Assembly: GCA_033961575.1 (NCBI GenBank)
Contig: CM066733.1
Span: forward strand, 66,090,921 to 66,154,920
Direction: 5' to 3'
Source: Aselliscus stoliczkanus
Taxonomy: Eukaryota > Chordata > Mammalia > Chiroptera > Hipposideridae
Length of the DNA: 64,000 nucleotides
Below are positions 23,990 to 36,000 of this stretch, one piece after another. Position 1 is the stretch's first letter. Each line of letters begins with the position of its first letter. Made by a program: the position numbers and the translations under genes. The notes beneath the pieces are model-generated. The model was not told where the DNA came from. It saw only the letters and a program-made list of their open reading frames with translations, and did no database searches.

Positions 23990-24796
23990 CGTTATTTGCA
24001 ACATGCCTTTTTTTATTTGATCTATTAATCACTAAGAAAAAAGTTATGCTAAATTTTCCTTCTACTATCTTGTTTTGTGGAAGATTTTCCTCTTCGGATT
24101 TATTTTGAAACTCCTAGTTGGGATAGGTCTTTTCAGATTACAGCTCACTTTGTTCTGTGGGAGGTGCTTTTCATGAGCCAATTTGTTTCTTCATCTTCAG
24201 GTGAGAGGATGAGTTAAGGTGATTCACAGTGGTTCAATAATTTTTGTTTCATGCTTCAATTTATATTTGGGCCTGCACAGTTGTCTATGTTCTGTACTTT
24301 TAAAATATACCTACTTCTGGCTCTCAGCCATCTTATTTTGTAGGCCAGAGAAACAGTGCTGTTTGGCCACACAACTTACTTTATTCTCCCTGAGTGCTGA
24401 TCTATCATGGAAACATGTTTCATCCTTGTCTTCCACATAATTTACCCACATGTCCAACTATGCCTTTATTTGCTACTATTGGGGTATCAATATGTTTCTC
24501 ACATTTAATTCTGAAAACACTCAATTGAGCCCAAGGGCATCAAAGGTGATTTATTTCTATCAACTTTCGATTTGATTGAACTAAATATTTTAAAAATACA
24601 ATTTGTCTGGCTCCTTTTATTTGGAATTAGAATGTAAGTCTTGAAGCTTTTCTAATTTTAGCGTAGACAGAATTTGATGCATTATTTTGATTTTTTCCTT
24701 TAACTTTGTGGGCATTAAAAAATAGGGAGGATGTTATCAAATGCATTTTTATAGTTATCGCTACCATAAATATTAATGTATTTTTTTTCTTTTTAG
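23990..24796. other. Anonymous AT-rich DNA before the candidate exon
   Basis: No repeat recognised. The last 30 bases contain a branch-point-like tattaat (about 24771) and the pyrimidine tract of the candidate acceptor. Confidence 0.45.
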
Positions 24797-24856
24797 GTGT
24801 TTCATTTGGATGGGATTCAGAAGGACGAGTTTTGGATACAAATGAGATAAACAACG
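24797..24856 (+). CDS. Candidate 60-nt internal exon, gene unknown
   Basis: A pyrimidine run ttttttttctttttag ends at 24796 and a GTAGTT donor-like site starts at 24857. The segment between is exactly 60 nt. One frame is open, entering in phase 2 and leaving in phase 2, and reads VSFGWDSEGRVLDTNEINN; the other two frames have stops. A branch-point-like tattaat lies about 24 nt upstream. The frame stays open past the donor to a stop near 24892. No repeat covers the segment. I do not recognise the protein. A chance splice-like pattern in AT-rich DNA is a real alternative. Confidence 0.3.
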
Positions 24857-24899
24857 GTAGTTTTGAAGAAAACATTTTCTATTTGTTCATATAATTAAT

Positions 24900-26900
24900 A
24901 TACATGTTTGGGCCATTGGGTAACCATGTTAATAACCATGACTCCCATCAGGACCTTGTGATATGAAAGAGAAGGAGGAGGGAGTGAATGTTAGAAGCTC
25001 CATCCAACAACTGAATAGAGGAGGATTTGGGGAGACATAGCAAGAAGCAGGACAACTGGCTAGAAGCAGTTTATTATAATTGTGATTGCAGTAACCCAGG
25101 CATGAACTGAGAGAGAGGGAAGAGGCCAGAGATACTGGGGGAGAAGCATTGGGACCTGGAGACCATTCGTATTTGGGTGACTGGGGAAGGAAACAAGAGG
25201 GAGGCATACGGAATAATTCTCAGAGCTCTGCATGAGCAACTGGATGAACAGTGGAGAAGAGCAGGCTTGCAGCCTCTGAAAACATTTGAGACATCTTAGA
25301 AGAGTGTCCAATGAACTCGATTGAACTTTTTATTGCAAGTAAAAAAGTCTGCATCATATATTATGGATAAGTACAATTTTTAATTTTTAATGATAATTAA
25401 ATTACCATTCTTGGCCCCTGAGGCAAGAGAAATAATGAAGCCTGCCTTCTGCCTCTAATAATTTTCAGTGCCCAAAGCTGAAAACCAAGGGGCAAAGGAC
25501 TGTCCATTAATTGTAGTGAAGAGACCCTGGCCTCAATGACCCCAACACATCAGCAATAAGGGAAATTATTTAACAGTTCTTTTAAAAAAAAAATTGATCT
25601 GCAGTGTAGAGCTAATAAAGATGGACTGAACTGTCCCCACATGTTCTATAAAACAGTCATCCATAAACAGAGAATTCTCCCCAATTGTGTATACTTGGAA
25701 GATAGTCAATGCTATTTTTACCTATTGACGCATTTTCCCCCCCTCTTCATTGTGATTTATTGTGTGCTTCCCTTGGATCAAATGTAATTTGAGATTGAAA
25801 TAGCCCTGTTGGGAATGCTCACATTAAGCATGAGCTATTTTTTAATATAGACTATCTGTTATAACTTAAGTAGGGTAACAGTTTTATGATATTCACAGGC
25901 TTAGGGAGGCAGGAGCCTTAGCAGGAAGGAGAGTCACACAGGTAGACTAAAGTCTTGTAATTCAATAAGGCTGGACAGAGTTTCCAGGAGGGGGCTTTTC
26001 TATGTTTCCACTTCAGCCATAGAGAAACCATAAATTCATTGGGGACTAAACATGCCAAATACATTCTAAAATGCCCTTTTCCCTCTCCCCACTTAATTAA
26101 TCTTAACATAAGGGCTCCAACTTATACATAGTTTACTCTGTAAAATATGTCCTATCAGAGTGGTACATCTCTACCCTCAACCCAGAGAACATTTATTGTT
26201 TGCCTCTCTAATATGGTTATTGGCTGCAAAGGCTACCTTGCATTGGTATTAGCTTTTTTTTTTTTTTAGTGTTATGTATGTTCCTTAGTTTCCCTTCATA
26301 TAATTTTAATATGCCAATAGGGCTTCAGGATCTTAGCTGCCTACTAAGATATCTTACCCCAAGTAGGTGCCCAATAAAACTTTTTTTTGGATGCTTACCA
26401 CGACAATGTAAATAGTTTAGTTTCACTACAAATGATTTTCATTTACTTTATTGCTAATGATGCCTGGACTCTGAAAAATACTTGTGGAATCTGAACAATT
26501 GAAATATATGATTTATAGGGATTTTCTATTTTCTATGTTTATATCTTCTATTAGACAGCCAACTTAATAAGGGCAATGGTTGATTCTCATTTGATTTCCT
26601 CTTTGTAAGGAAGCATCTAATTTGAGTGGTCCTTGTTCTCACACAGCATACAATTTAGTGGGGGGACAAATAACAATAACAATGACAACAAAATAATTTA
26701 GCAATTGTTGTAAACTGACAACACAATGCCAATGATAAATTATTATAAGGGCGAGGCAGTGAATTTAGAAACAACTGAAAGAGAAAGTAAGAGATGCGGG
26801 ATGAAGTAGACATGTTAAACAGGGAAGCCTCTCCACAGAGGTGGTATTTCATTTGGAAACTGTTGGATGGGGCGTGAGCCTATGAAAAGATCAAGGGGAA
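24900..26900. other. Anonymous DNA
   Basis: About 2 kb with no recognised repeat family. Small minus-strand open frames near 24929-25311 overlap each other in different frames and show no domain; they are treated as chance. Confidence 0.45.
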
Positions 26901-27017
26901 GGTTTTTTGTGTTTTGTTTTTTTTTTGAGGGCAGTGTCACTGGCCATCATATGTGGGATCCGAACCGGGGCCGCTGGCGTCCCAAGCCAGCTCTTAACCA
27001 CCGCGCCACTCGGCCGG
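26901..27017 (-). mobile_element. Short SINE, type A head only
   Basis: On the minus strand the head begins CCGGCCGAGTGGCGCGGTGG and ends GCCCTC plus A tail (poly-T on plus). Repeats of agatcaagggg lie at 26889-26899 and about 27068-27078, so the duplicated site encloses the SINE plus about 50 A/T-rich bases on its 5' side. Confidence 0.87.
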
Positions 27018-27299
27018 TAATTAAAATAAATAAATAAATTTTTAAAAATATATATTAAAAAAAAAAAAGATCAAGGGGGATAGTACATAAGAAATCAGAA
27101 TAAAAGCAAGGTCAAATCAGGGGTGAGGCCATAATTGATGTCAGAAATCTATTCTCATCAATGTCAGAGGTCAATGTAACCAAAATATATTTTTTAAAAA
27201 GCATGAGAGTGGGAGTAAATTACTTACAAATATGACTAATGAAAGCAGTTAGGAGCATTGGTTTGTTTGTTGTTTGAGGCGGGGGAGGGCCAGTATTGA

Positions 27300-28310
27300 T
27301 GTTTTAAAAGACTTTATTTATATTTGGAGAAGTTTTAGGTTCACAATAAAATTGAGAGGAAGGTACAGAGATTTCTATATACTCTCTGCACCTCCCCACA
27401 CATGCGTAGGCTCCCATATGATCAACATCCCCACCAGAGGGGTATATTTATTATAACCGATGAACCTACATTGATACATCAGAATCATCCAAAGTCCACA
27501 GTTTACATTAGGGTTCACTCTGTTTTGTACATTGTGTGGGTTTGGATAAATACATAATGACATGTATTTAACATTGTGATGTAGAGAATATACAGGGGGT
27601 GCCAAAAATGTATATACACATTTTAAGAAAGAGAAAACACTATTAAAATTGGAATAATACATACCAATAACAAAAGATGAATACAAGTCAAGTTTGGCTT
27701 CTGCAATTACAAGAGGTGCTCAAAGTGGTTACCATCAGCGTCCAGACACTTCTGATTACAGCGAAATACTGCTTGAGCAACGTTGACCAAAGTGTCCAGT
27801 TGTATACTTTGTTTGGTACCCTCGGTATTTTCACTGTCCTAAACATCCTCTGTGCTCTATTTATTCCTCCTTCCCCCTAACCCCAGGCATCCACAAATCT
27901 TTTTACTGTCTCCATAGTTCTGCCTTTTCCAGAATGTCATATAGTTGGACTCATGCGGTATATAGCCTTTTCAGATTGACTTCTTTCACTTACTAATATA
28001 CATTTAAGTTTTCTCCATGTTTTTTCATGGCTTGATAGTTCCTTTCATTTTAGTACTGAATACTGTTCCATTGTTTGGATGTTCCACAGTTTATCCATTC
28101 ACCTACTGAAGGACATCTTAGTTGTTTTCAAGTTTTGACAATTATGAATAAATCTTCTATAAATATCTATGTATAGGTTTTGTGTGAACATAAGTATTCA
28201 GTTTCTTTGGGTAAATACCGTAGAACACAACTGCTAGATCATGTGTAAAGAATACGTTTAGAAGGCAGTTTTTGGAGGTGTCAACCTACTGCCTTCTCAG
28301 ACCACTGGTG
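27300..28310 (-). mobile_element. Antisense old L1 3' region
   Basis: The plus strand shows the typical reverse order of an old L1 3' region: ttaggttcacaataaaattg, then cctccccacacatgcg, then catatagttggactcatgcg, ccattgtttggatgttccac and tgctagatcatgtgtaaag. It is interrupted at 27595-27803 by a mariner-type fragment. Confidence 0.7.
27595..27803 (-). mobile_element. Mariner/IS630-type transposon fragment in L1
   Basis: The plus strand starts CAGGGGGTGCCAAAAATGTA after TA, a terminal-repeat-like end. Minus-strand translation of about 27705-27795 reads NQKCLDADGNHFEHLL, the type of C-terminus seen in IS630/Tc1/mariner transposases. It is followed by a short 3' UTR and the terminal repeat. 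The other end lacks a matching repeat, so only the 3' part of the element is present. The L1 resumes on both sides. Confidence 0.7.
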
Positions 28311-28707
28311 CTCTGATAATAAATGCTTAATCTATAACAACAACAACAAAAAGAATATATTTAGTTTTGTAAGAAAGCAGTATTGATTTTTCAGGGAATG
28401 GAACTACACGTGGGGTCAGGTGTTTACTATTTTTGTTACTCAGCCTTTAATAATATTTAATTAATTGGTGTATATTACTTTGTTAAAGGAATTTTTTAAG
28501 TGAAATCATAAGTATTCTATGGGTATAAAATAAGTATATATCAAAGAATTTAATTCAATTAATGAGGGAATCAACAAGAGGTTAAACCTGAAGAATTCAA
28601 AGAAATACACATCATAAGTAATAAGGAATACTGAAATAAATTTACAGATGCATCCAAAACTAGTCTGTCCATGGGGCAATAATCAATTGCATTCTACCAG
28701 ATGCAAT

Positions 28708-28710
<3 letters not shown>

Positions 28711-28747
<37 letters not shown>
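28711..28747. repeat. (GT)n microsatellite
   Basis: About 18 GT units. Confidence 0.95.
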
Positions 28748-28751
<4 letters not shown>

Positions 28752-28802
28752 ATATTTCTATTCTTATCAGTATTGTATAACTAATAAAGTAGTGAAATAG
28801 AT

Positions 28803-28913
28803 GGGGGCCGGCTGAGTGGCATGGTGGTTCAGCGCTGGCTTTAGAGGCCAGTGGCCCCAGTTCGGGTCCCACATATGAGGGCAAGTGACAATGCCCTCAA
28901 AAAAAAAAAAAAA
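28803..28913 (+). mobile_element. Short SINE, type A head only
   Basis: It begins GGGGCCGGCTGAGTGGCATG and ends TGCCCTC plus a 16-A tail. Only a partial flank match (gaaata) is seen. Confidence 0.88.
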
Positions 28914-30404
28914 GGAGAGAAATACAATGAAGCAAAGGAGCAAAGACAATGAAAGGTTGAGATAACTTGGAAGAGCAAAAGAGAGAGGACATTTGGTAAC
29001 TTTTTTCTCCATTTCAAAGTCTTTCAAACTTAGAATAAAAAATAATCATGCAAAGGGAAATAAATGGAAAAATAATATCTTTTCCAATTTCAATGCATTT
29101 AAAAATATTTAGGAAGATGTAATCATAAATATGCATGTCATACATTATAGAGATTTAAAACCTTATTGATGGAAATAAAATATGTGAATAAATATACATA
29201 TTATACTACTGGAAATAGACTAAATTATATAATGTATTCCTTATAAACTAATTTTGTTTTAAAGTGATTCTGATCAATACCAAATATTATTTTTAGCCAG
29301 CATTATGAAAGTAAAGTTTAGTTGTAAAAATAAAGAGTTGAAAATACTGAAAAATTCTGTAAGGAAAAACTGAAGGGGAAATTGCACCAGCAAGTGACAC
29401 AAATAACATAATCTATAATAATTAAAGTGGTATGGTGCTCTTGAAAAATAAAATAGATTATTGGAAGAAATACCAAGTCCAGAACTAAATAAATACTTAA
29501 CAGAAAATTAGACATTAGCAATAATTAAAGGTTGTACTATTAAGTACAAATTTCAGGGATAATCGATATATTATTTGTGGAAACAAGTTAGATTCCGATG
29601 AGTTCAGCTCCTGACCAAAAACCTATATATCATCTTTCAGGACAAATCATAGGCAATTACAAGGCTTTACTTGGCTGGCCTCCTGGGAGAAGGCAGCCCA
29701 CCCAACCCCAGACTTGGTGCACAGCCAATTCACTGAAGTCTCTGAAGGGAAGTGCAAGAAAGGACTCAGACACCATTGGCTGGCCAAGCTCTTAGGTATA
29801 ACTGCTTTCATAGCCCAGAAGCTTCCATTCAGAGGCCTTCCTTTTCCCTGGTGGAAAAATGAACTACAAGGGGGCAGCCCTTCTCTTATTTGACCTTCTG
29901 CTCATCTATCACAGGAAGTGATTAAAGGTTTGGCTGTTACTCTCTGTTTGGCTTCTCTTAATTGACCATTGCTACACTTAGCAGGTTCGGCTCTCAGCTC
30001 AATTTTTGACAGATCTCTCAATCTCGGTATATATAAAAGTAAATTTGAGAAGATATCAGATTTAAATGAAGACAATATGGAATAGTTAGCTCACACAATA
30101 AAAAAAAACCCCACAAAAAACGAAAGAAAAAAAATGTCCAAATACAAAAATAAAATGAAAAGATATATAAGTATTTTTGAGGCATGCTTATGTATTTTCT
30201 TCAGAATTATTATTTAACACAGAAATCTTTCATAATCAGTAAGGGAGCAATAAAGATTGTAATTAGTAATAGTATTTAGTAATAAAGATGTGGGCAAAAA
30301 ACACGGATCATAATAAAAGACAAAATGTAAATGACAATTAGCAATATGAAAATGCTTATTTTCCCCCTGGATAAAATAAATCTAAATTTAAAAAAAAAAT
30401 GAGA
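28914..30404. other. Anonymous AT-rich DNA
   Basis: No repeat family or exon recognised. GC rises around 29600-29900 without a convincing coding pattern. Confidence 0.45.
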
Positions 30405-30924
30405 GGGGTCGGCTGAGTGGCTCAGTTGGTTAAGAGTTGGCTTAGAGCGCGAGCTCTGAGCAACAGAGCCGCCGGTTCGATTCCCACATGGGCCAGTGAT
30501 GCTGCACCCGAGTTGAGCTGTCGCTGAGCTGCTAACAGATGGCAGGATGGCTCAGCTGGTGTAACAACAAGACTGCCTTTTTGATGGTGGGCTATGCCCA
30601 TCCACAACTAAGACTGAACTCAGCACCTTGAGCTGAGCTGCCGCCCAGATGGCTCAGTGGATAGGGCGTGTGCTCTTAACAACAAGGCTGCTGGTTGGAC
30701 TCCCGAATGGGATGGTGGCTACGACCATCTGCAACTAAAATTGAACACAGCACCTCGAGCTTAGAGGCCAAGAGCTGCTGACAGGAAACCAGATGGTGAC
30801 TGGAGCCCTCCACAAAGAAGATTGAAGAACAACAACTTGGCTGGTTCCCTTCCCCGATTCTCCAACACTGTCCCCCTACCCCAATTCCCCAAGAAAATCT
30901 TTTAAAAAAAACAACAAAAAAACA
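30405..30924 (+). mobile_element. Ves-like composite SINE (type C)
   Basis: It begins GGGTCGGCTGAGTGGCTCAG with a B box ggttcgattcc and continues into a second tRNA-like unit (cagatggctcagtggatag ... ggttggactcc), each followed by a gggatggtggct/ccacaactaa segment. It ends in ttccccaagaaaatctt and an A-rich tail. The flanking aatgaga (about 30399 and 30924) may be a short target duplication. The second unit closely follows the bat Ves SINE layout as I know it. Confidence 0.85.
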
Positions 30925-30930
30925 ATGAGA

Positions 30931-31570
30931 TGCTTATACCTATCAAATTGAAAAGTTTCTTGAAAACTAATATCCAGCGCTTGTGACGTTAAGGGAAATG
31001 CACGCCCTCATAAACAATGATGATGAAAGTTATAAGTGGACAGGCTATTGTGGAGGTCAATTTGTCCAAATGTAAAATATGCATTCTTTCATTTTGATCC
31101 AAGAATTCAACATCTAGAATAACCTTACCCTAGCGACATAGTAAGATCTACAAAAGATTTTTATATAAGGCTGTTATTTTGATGTTAAATTTATATTAGC
31201 AAATATTTTTAAGCAGCCAAAACATTCAATGGTTAGATCAAATCCACATGGTGAAATACTGTGCACTTATAGAAAAAAAGATGGCTGTAAAACAATATTT
31301 AATGGCACTAAAATTAACCATTATGCTATTAAGTGTAAACCCAAAGTTCCAACAGCCACAACACTTAGGTTGCTCTCTCTGTTAACCCAGTTATATTTAG
31401 TTATACTAGTTACACCTCTATGTCTATCAATATCTCTGTATGAAGAGAGAAAGATGAGTATGAGAGGGAAACTCTCCGGATAGTATGATTATATAAAACT
31501 TTATGTTGCTTTTTGCATTGTTTGATAAAATCGTGACAAACCAAATGTGTAAATAAAAGACTACTGGGTG
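30931..31570. other. Anonymous AT-rich DNA
   Basis: Contains an 84-codon open frame at 31229-31483 without recognisable features. No other signal seen. Confidence 0.45.
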
Positions 31571-31574
31571 TTCT

Positions 31575-31960
31575 GTGATAAAATTAATTCATATATCCAG
31601 ACGACAAGAAGGAGGTTGCCCCAGTGGCTCCACCCATATCACAAGTCTGAAATTCAATCAGCTTATCAAGGAGATCTCCCATACACCAATCACATCCTCT
31701 AACTCAGCTTTAGTTTGCTTACCTTACCTTAGAAAATAGGACTGGGTAGCCTTGTAAGAAAACCTGTGACCTCCTAGCCAGTCAACCTCCTGGCCTCTTC
31801 TAATCTTCTAGAAACTTGCTCTTGCCCCAAATCCCTCAGGAAGAGTGCTTGCAAGGCATGGCACTTCCCCAATTGGTTGATTGTTTTAACTTGAATAAAG
31901 GACATCAAACTCCTTACTCAGTTGTTTTAGTATTATTTGACACCTTCCTGGTTATCTCTA
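31575..31960 (+). mobile_element. Possible solo LTR, family unknown
   Basis: This GC-richer block ends with ttgaataaaggacatcaaac, a polyadenylation-like signal in an LTR-style setting, after a C/T-rich stretch. No clear TG...CA borders or target duplication could be placed. Confidence 0.35.
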
Positions 31961-32240
31961 CCTTTCATTGTCTTTGACTACTTAATAACTCTGTTCATGA
32001 TAGTAAATTGATAATAGTGAAAATGCTTCTTATTCCCTGGAATATAAATTGTCTCTGGAAGAGAAGCAACTCACTATTTCCCTTTGGTTTTGTACCTGTT
32101 TGTAAATTCGTTTTCTGATTCCCTACAAATGTATGTTCTTTGGATTCTCTGTTGAACGAGTCATTATATTTGACAAGTCTACGATTATTTAATTAATTAA
32201 ATAAAATCTTTGAATGCATTCATTTTATATTTGTGAGTCT
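31961..32240. other. Anonymous AT-rich DNA
   Basis: Nothing recognised. Confidence 0.45.
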
Positions 32241-32392
32241 GTTTTTTTTTGTTTTTTTTAGCTGAGCCATCCTGCCACCTGTTGGCAGCTCAGCGGCAGC
32301 TCAGCTCAGGCTGGGCATCGAACTGCTGTTGCTCAGAGCTCAGCTTGCACTCTTGAGTGAGCTCTAAACCAACTGAGCCACTCGGCAGGTTC
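32241..32392 (-). mobile_element. tRNA-derived SINE, type B
   Basis: The minus-strand head CCTGCCGAGTGGCTCAG runs to the type B end and poly-A. A target duplication tatttgtgag lies at 32228-32237 and 32393-32402. Confidence 0.92.
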
Positions 32393-32402
32393 TATTTGTG
32401 AG

Positions 32403-34180
32403 AGTCAGAGTCATGATTTAAACTTATTAAATATCTGTAATGGTGTTTTCTCAAAATTTGTTAAAATTCTTACAGTGCAACATGTTTTATTCCATAATAG
32501 TAATTTACTTCTTTTCTAAGGCTTATTTTAACTTTTGTTGTTGGGTTTTGAAGTCATAGTTTCAAAAGCATATTAAGCGTGTTTCTTAGGTTTTCTAGTT
32601 ATGTATCAAATACCCATTTACACCACACTGTAGCTAAGTTTTAATTAGTATCTTAGATTAGGTTCAGGGTCCTAAAGATAGGAGACAATGCATTTCAGGA
32701 AAAAAAAAAAAAAGAGGAGGCATAGGGAGAAAAATAGAAATATATCCTTCTTTTCTGGCAGGAAGGGGTAATCCCAAGCAAATTTTGAAATAGGCAAAGT
32801 TTGTTTTGACACACCCCACCTTCCTGATCACATTTTCTTTCCCCCATTCCTGGTAATATCTCTGAACAGTCACCAATATTACAGTTTTAATACTCTGACT
32901 TATTTTCCTATTGCTTAGTTTCAGAATGTATTTTAATTCAATTAACGTCTATTTAAACAGCAATATTAATATTAAAATAGCTACACAACCAAGATATAAA
33001 CATTTGTTTCAATTACTTTTAATTCAATTTAAGATGCTTTAGATATTTGAACCATTCTCTGAACCTCCCCTAAAATTTTAAATTAAAAAAAAGAAAAAAA
33101 AAGATACACACTAGCTCCTGCCCTGTTGTAAATTTAATTGTCCTTTTGAAGCCCTCCCCTAAATCCCTGATTAGATCAAAGAGTACTAGTGCTTGCTACC
33201 ATAATAATTTTCATGCTAAAAATTAGATCTTTGCTTTTGAGATCAGTTTCTCTCGTTGGTATCTCAGCATTTATAGAACTATAACAAACTGATGTAAAAA
33301 GGAAAGGTACTTCCTTAATTTACAGCCCAGCTTACCCTGAGAAAATTCTGTCAGTCACCCTACTTTTAGCTGAAATCTTTCTTGACTGCTCCATGCTTGG
33401 GTAAATGAAGAAATACTCACCAAACATCTTGGCTTGATAAAAACTATCAAGGTCCAAAACTTGTAAAGGTCAAAAATTTGTAAATTTAACAAGATAGAAA
33501 ATGCCGTTAAGTTTTAATCCCTTTAAGAATAGACTACTTCTTGGAAAACACCACATAACAATTGTACTAAAAGCTCTTGTGTAGCTTTGTTTGCAGCAAG
33601 GTAATTTGGGCTATGCTGTAGAAACAAATAAACCTTAATACCCAGGGATCTCACAGGATAAAATTAATAAAGGCTGAAAATAAAATTGGGAAACAATGTT
33701 TTAACGGGAAGCTGTCAAGCAAAAGTCAAAAGTAATTACATGTAAACACTCTACTCTAGTTGGTAAATTTGTTGTTCAATGAAGTGGGGTTAGGGAATAC
33801 AGATGAACAACCTTGAACCAGTTTTTCATGCATTCTGGGAATATACAAAAGAACAAATGAATGGTGGGTGTTACATGCCAGCTTTCTTACTGTTAGAGAG
33901 AGACATTGCAGACAAGTAAGCAGGGAGTCTTAGCATGAATCCCATTGTACTGATTTAGAGTGGTGGTGATACTATGGAACTCCTGTTAAGCTTCATATAT
34001 ATATATATATATGGAATGATAAAAGGAATGATAAAAGATATTGATACAGACATAATTATGGAAATATGTATAAAATGGATTACTACACTTGTATATTTTC
34101 TAGCCCTGTCTTCTAAGAAAGCTTGGAGTAATGATATCTAAATAACAACAAACACACTTGGTGTCCAGATATTAATTTCT
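32403..34180. other. Anonymous AT-rich DNA
   Basis: About 1.8 kb with no recognised repeat family, apart from a short (AT)n run near 33995-34012. No open frame of note. Confidence 0.45.
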
Positions 34181-34190
34181 AAGTAGCATT

Positions 34191-34635
34191 TTTTTTTAAT
34201 ATTGTTTTTTATTGGTAAATTGGGGGAGGGGAACAGTGTTGGGGAACTGGGGAATGGGAACAGACAAGTTGCTGTCCTTTTTTGTTCTTTAGTCTAGTTG
34301 TGAAGGACGTTGCTTCACTGGTCCATGTTGGTATCATCATTGCGCTCCTCTCGGGTGAGGCAGATCAGTCACCAGCCTCTGGATGGCCGCTCACACCAGC
34401 TGCCAGGTGCTCACCCTGGCTGCCAGCCACTCACTTTAGCCTATGGCAGCCCACTGCAGCAGGGGCTGCAGCTACGTCAACCCGGGGACTCACAGCAGCC
34501 CAGCTCCAGGTGGAGCTGTTGTTCACCATCACAGCTGTTGAAGGCAGTGTCACTGGCCCTCATATGTGGCATCTGAACCAGGGCCGCTGGTGTCCCAAGC
34601 CAGCTCTTAACCAACACGCCACTTGGCCAGCCCCT
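34191..34635 (-). mobile_element. Long SINE, type A full length
   Basis: The minus-strand head GGGCTGGCCAAGTGGCGTG, the full long body and the poly-A end are present. An imperfect target duplication (aagtagcatt at 34181, aaggagcatt at 34636) flanks it. A 217-codon open frame (34282-34935) crosses this SINE and its flank and is an artefact of antisense SINE sequence. Confidence 0.9.
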
Positions 34636-34648
34636 AAGGAGCATTCTT

Positions 34649-35340
34649 TAATAATACGCAGGCTTCTTAAAGAAATGGCTGATTCCACGGCTGAAGCAGA
34701 GAAATTGCCTGAGGAGTCTAGAGCATCTCATATAATTCTGGAAAGCAAGAAGTGCTCAAAAAAACCAAGGAACATGAGAAATACAAGAGTCAACCTGAAA
34801 AAAACTCTCCATGGTCAAGGCTGGAGCAACTTCAACAGCAACACAAATCATGTGGCATTAGATTACAACCCAGAGTACAAAATAAATATGTATGAGTCCA
34901 TCCTGATATCAATAAATGATGAAACAGGTCTGTAACCACAGGCAGAAAGCACAGGGCCTTGGGGAAAGGAGGAAGGGAAGGAGGATGTGCAGGGAAATGG
35001 AGAGAGGAGATATCATCCTTAAGAAAAGATGCAGCTACAGCTGGTTGCAATGGATTATAACACTAACACTATTAGCATTGTGGGCAGGGAAAAATCTCCA
35101 CCCCCTGTGTTGCCATGACAGTCCTGACAAAGGCCAACTAAGAACAAGGGAATTCCTACCTCCCCTCAGGAAAGACTGGTCGGAAGGGACCCACCAGAAA
35201 TGCCAACAATGCCATCCCTAAATATTGACTATTTCATGCTATCATTCTAATAAAATCCTAAGCTTCTTTGTTCTTCAGTGCAGTTGCCTTCCTTTTGGCC
35301 TGCCCACTCCCACTATTTTGGGAGTGTACTCTTTTTTCTT
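34649..35340 (+). mobile_element. Possible LTR-like fragment, family unknown
   Basis: The 3' part has a polyadenylation-like taataaaatcctaagc followed by a T-rich cttcagtgcagttgcc and ggagtgtactctttt, an LTR R/U5-like arrangement. Upstream, the sequence from 34650 stays open in one frame for about 95 codons but resembles no protein I know. The identity is weak. Confidence 0.3.
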
Positions 35341-35509
35341 TTCTTTAAGAATTTATTGAAGCAAAAATCTATTGCAATCAGACAATGCCAAAGTGGAAGT
35401 GGTTAGGAGTGCTTCCTTTAGGGGCTTGGGGAGAGATTTTGGTAGAAAAAAAGTAGAAGCAAAGTAAAAAAATTATGAATTGGCTATAACATTTTTTTAG
35501 ATCTGTATT

Positions 35510-36000
35510 AAAAAATAGAGCTAACATACAGCATTATATCAATTTCAGGTGTACACCATAGCTGTTCAACATTTATATACTCAAAGAAGTGATCACCATG
35601 AGTCCAGCAACCATGTGACACTGTACCACGCTATCATAATGTTATTGACTATATTCGCCATGCTGTACATTGCATCCCCACGTCTTATTTGTTTCTACCT
35701 GGAACTTTGATTGTTTGTTTTTTTTTGAGGGCAGTGTCACTGGCCCTTATATGTGGGACCGAACCGGGGCCGCTGGCTTCCCAGGCCAGTGCTTAACCCC
35801 CACGCCGCTCGGCCGGCTATACCTGGAACTTTGAATCTCTTATTTCCCTTTCCCTTTACCTTCCTTTTTTAATTTTTGAATTACGGTTAGCTTTCAATAT
35901 TATTTTATATTAGTTTCAGGTGTACAGCATGTACAGTACCAGGTGAGTACTAGACTAGTCAGGGATTACTTCTTAAATTATACAATGTCTTTTTCTTTCC
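35510..36000 (-). mobile_element. Antisense old L1 fragment with a SINE inside
   Basis: The plus strand contains tatcaatttcaggtgtacac, a gatcaccatgagtccagcaa stretch, and attgactatattcgccatgc, the usual reverse order of an L1M-type region. A second ttagtttcaggtgtacagca repeats near 35908. A short SINE splits it at 35711-35816. Confidence 0.65.
35711..35816 (-). mobile_element. Short SINE, type A head only
   Basis: The minus-strand head CCGGCCGAGCGGCGTG runs to GCCCTC and a poly-A end. Target duplication acctggaactttga lies at 35697-35710 and 35821-35834, within antisense L1. Confidence 0.93.

Noticed and set aside
34282..34935. 217-codon open frame, the longest in the window
   Set aside because: Its first two thirds are antisense long type A SINE; the rest is flank with no domain. 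The same SINE gives similar false frames at 482-1018 and 60162-60728.
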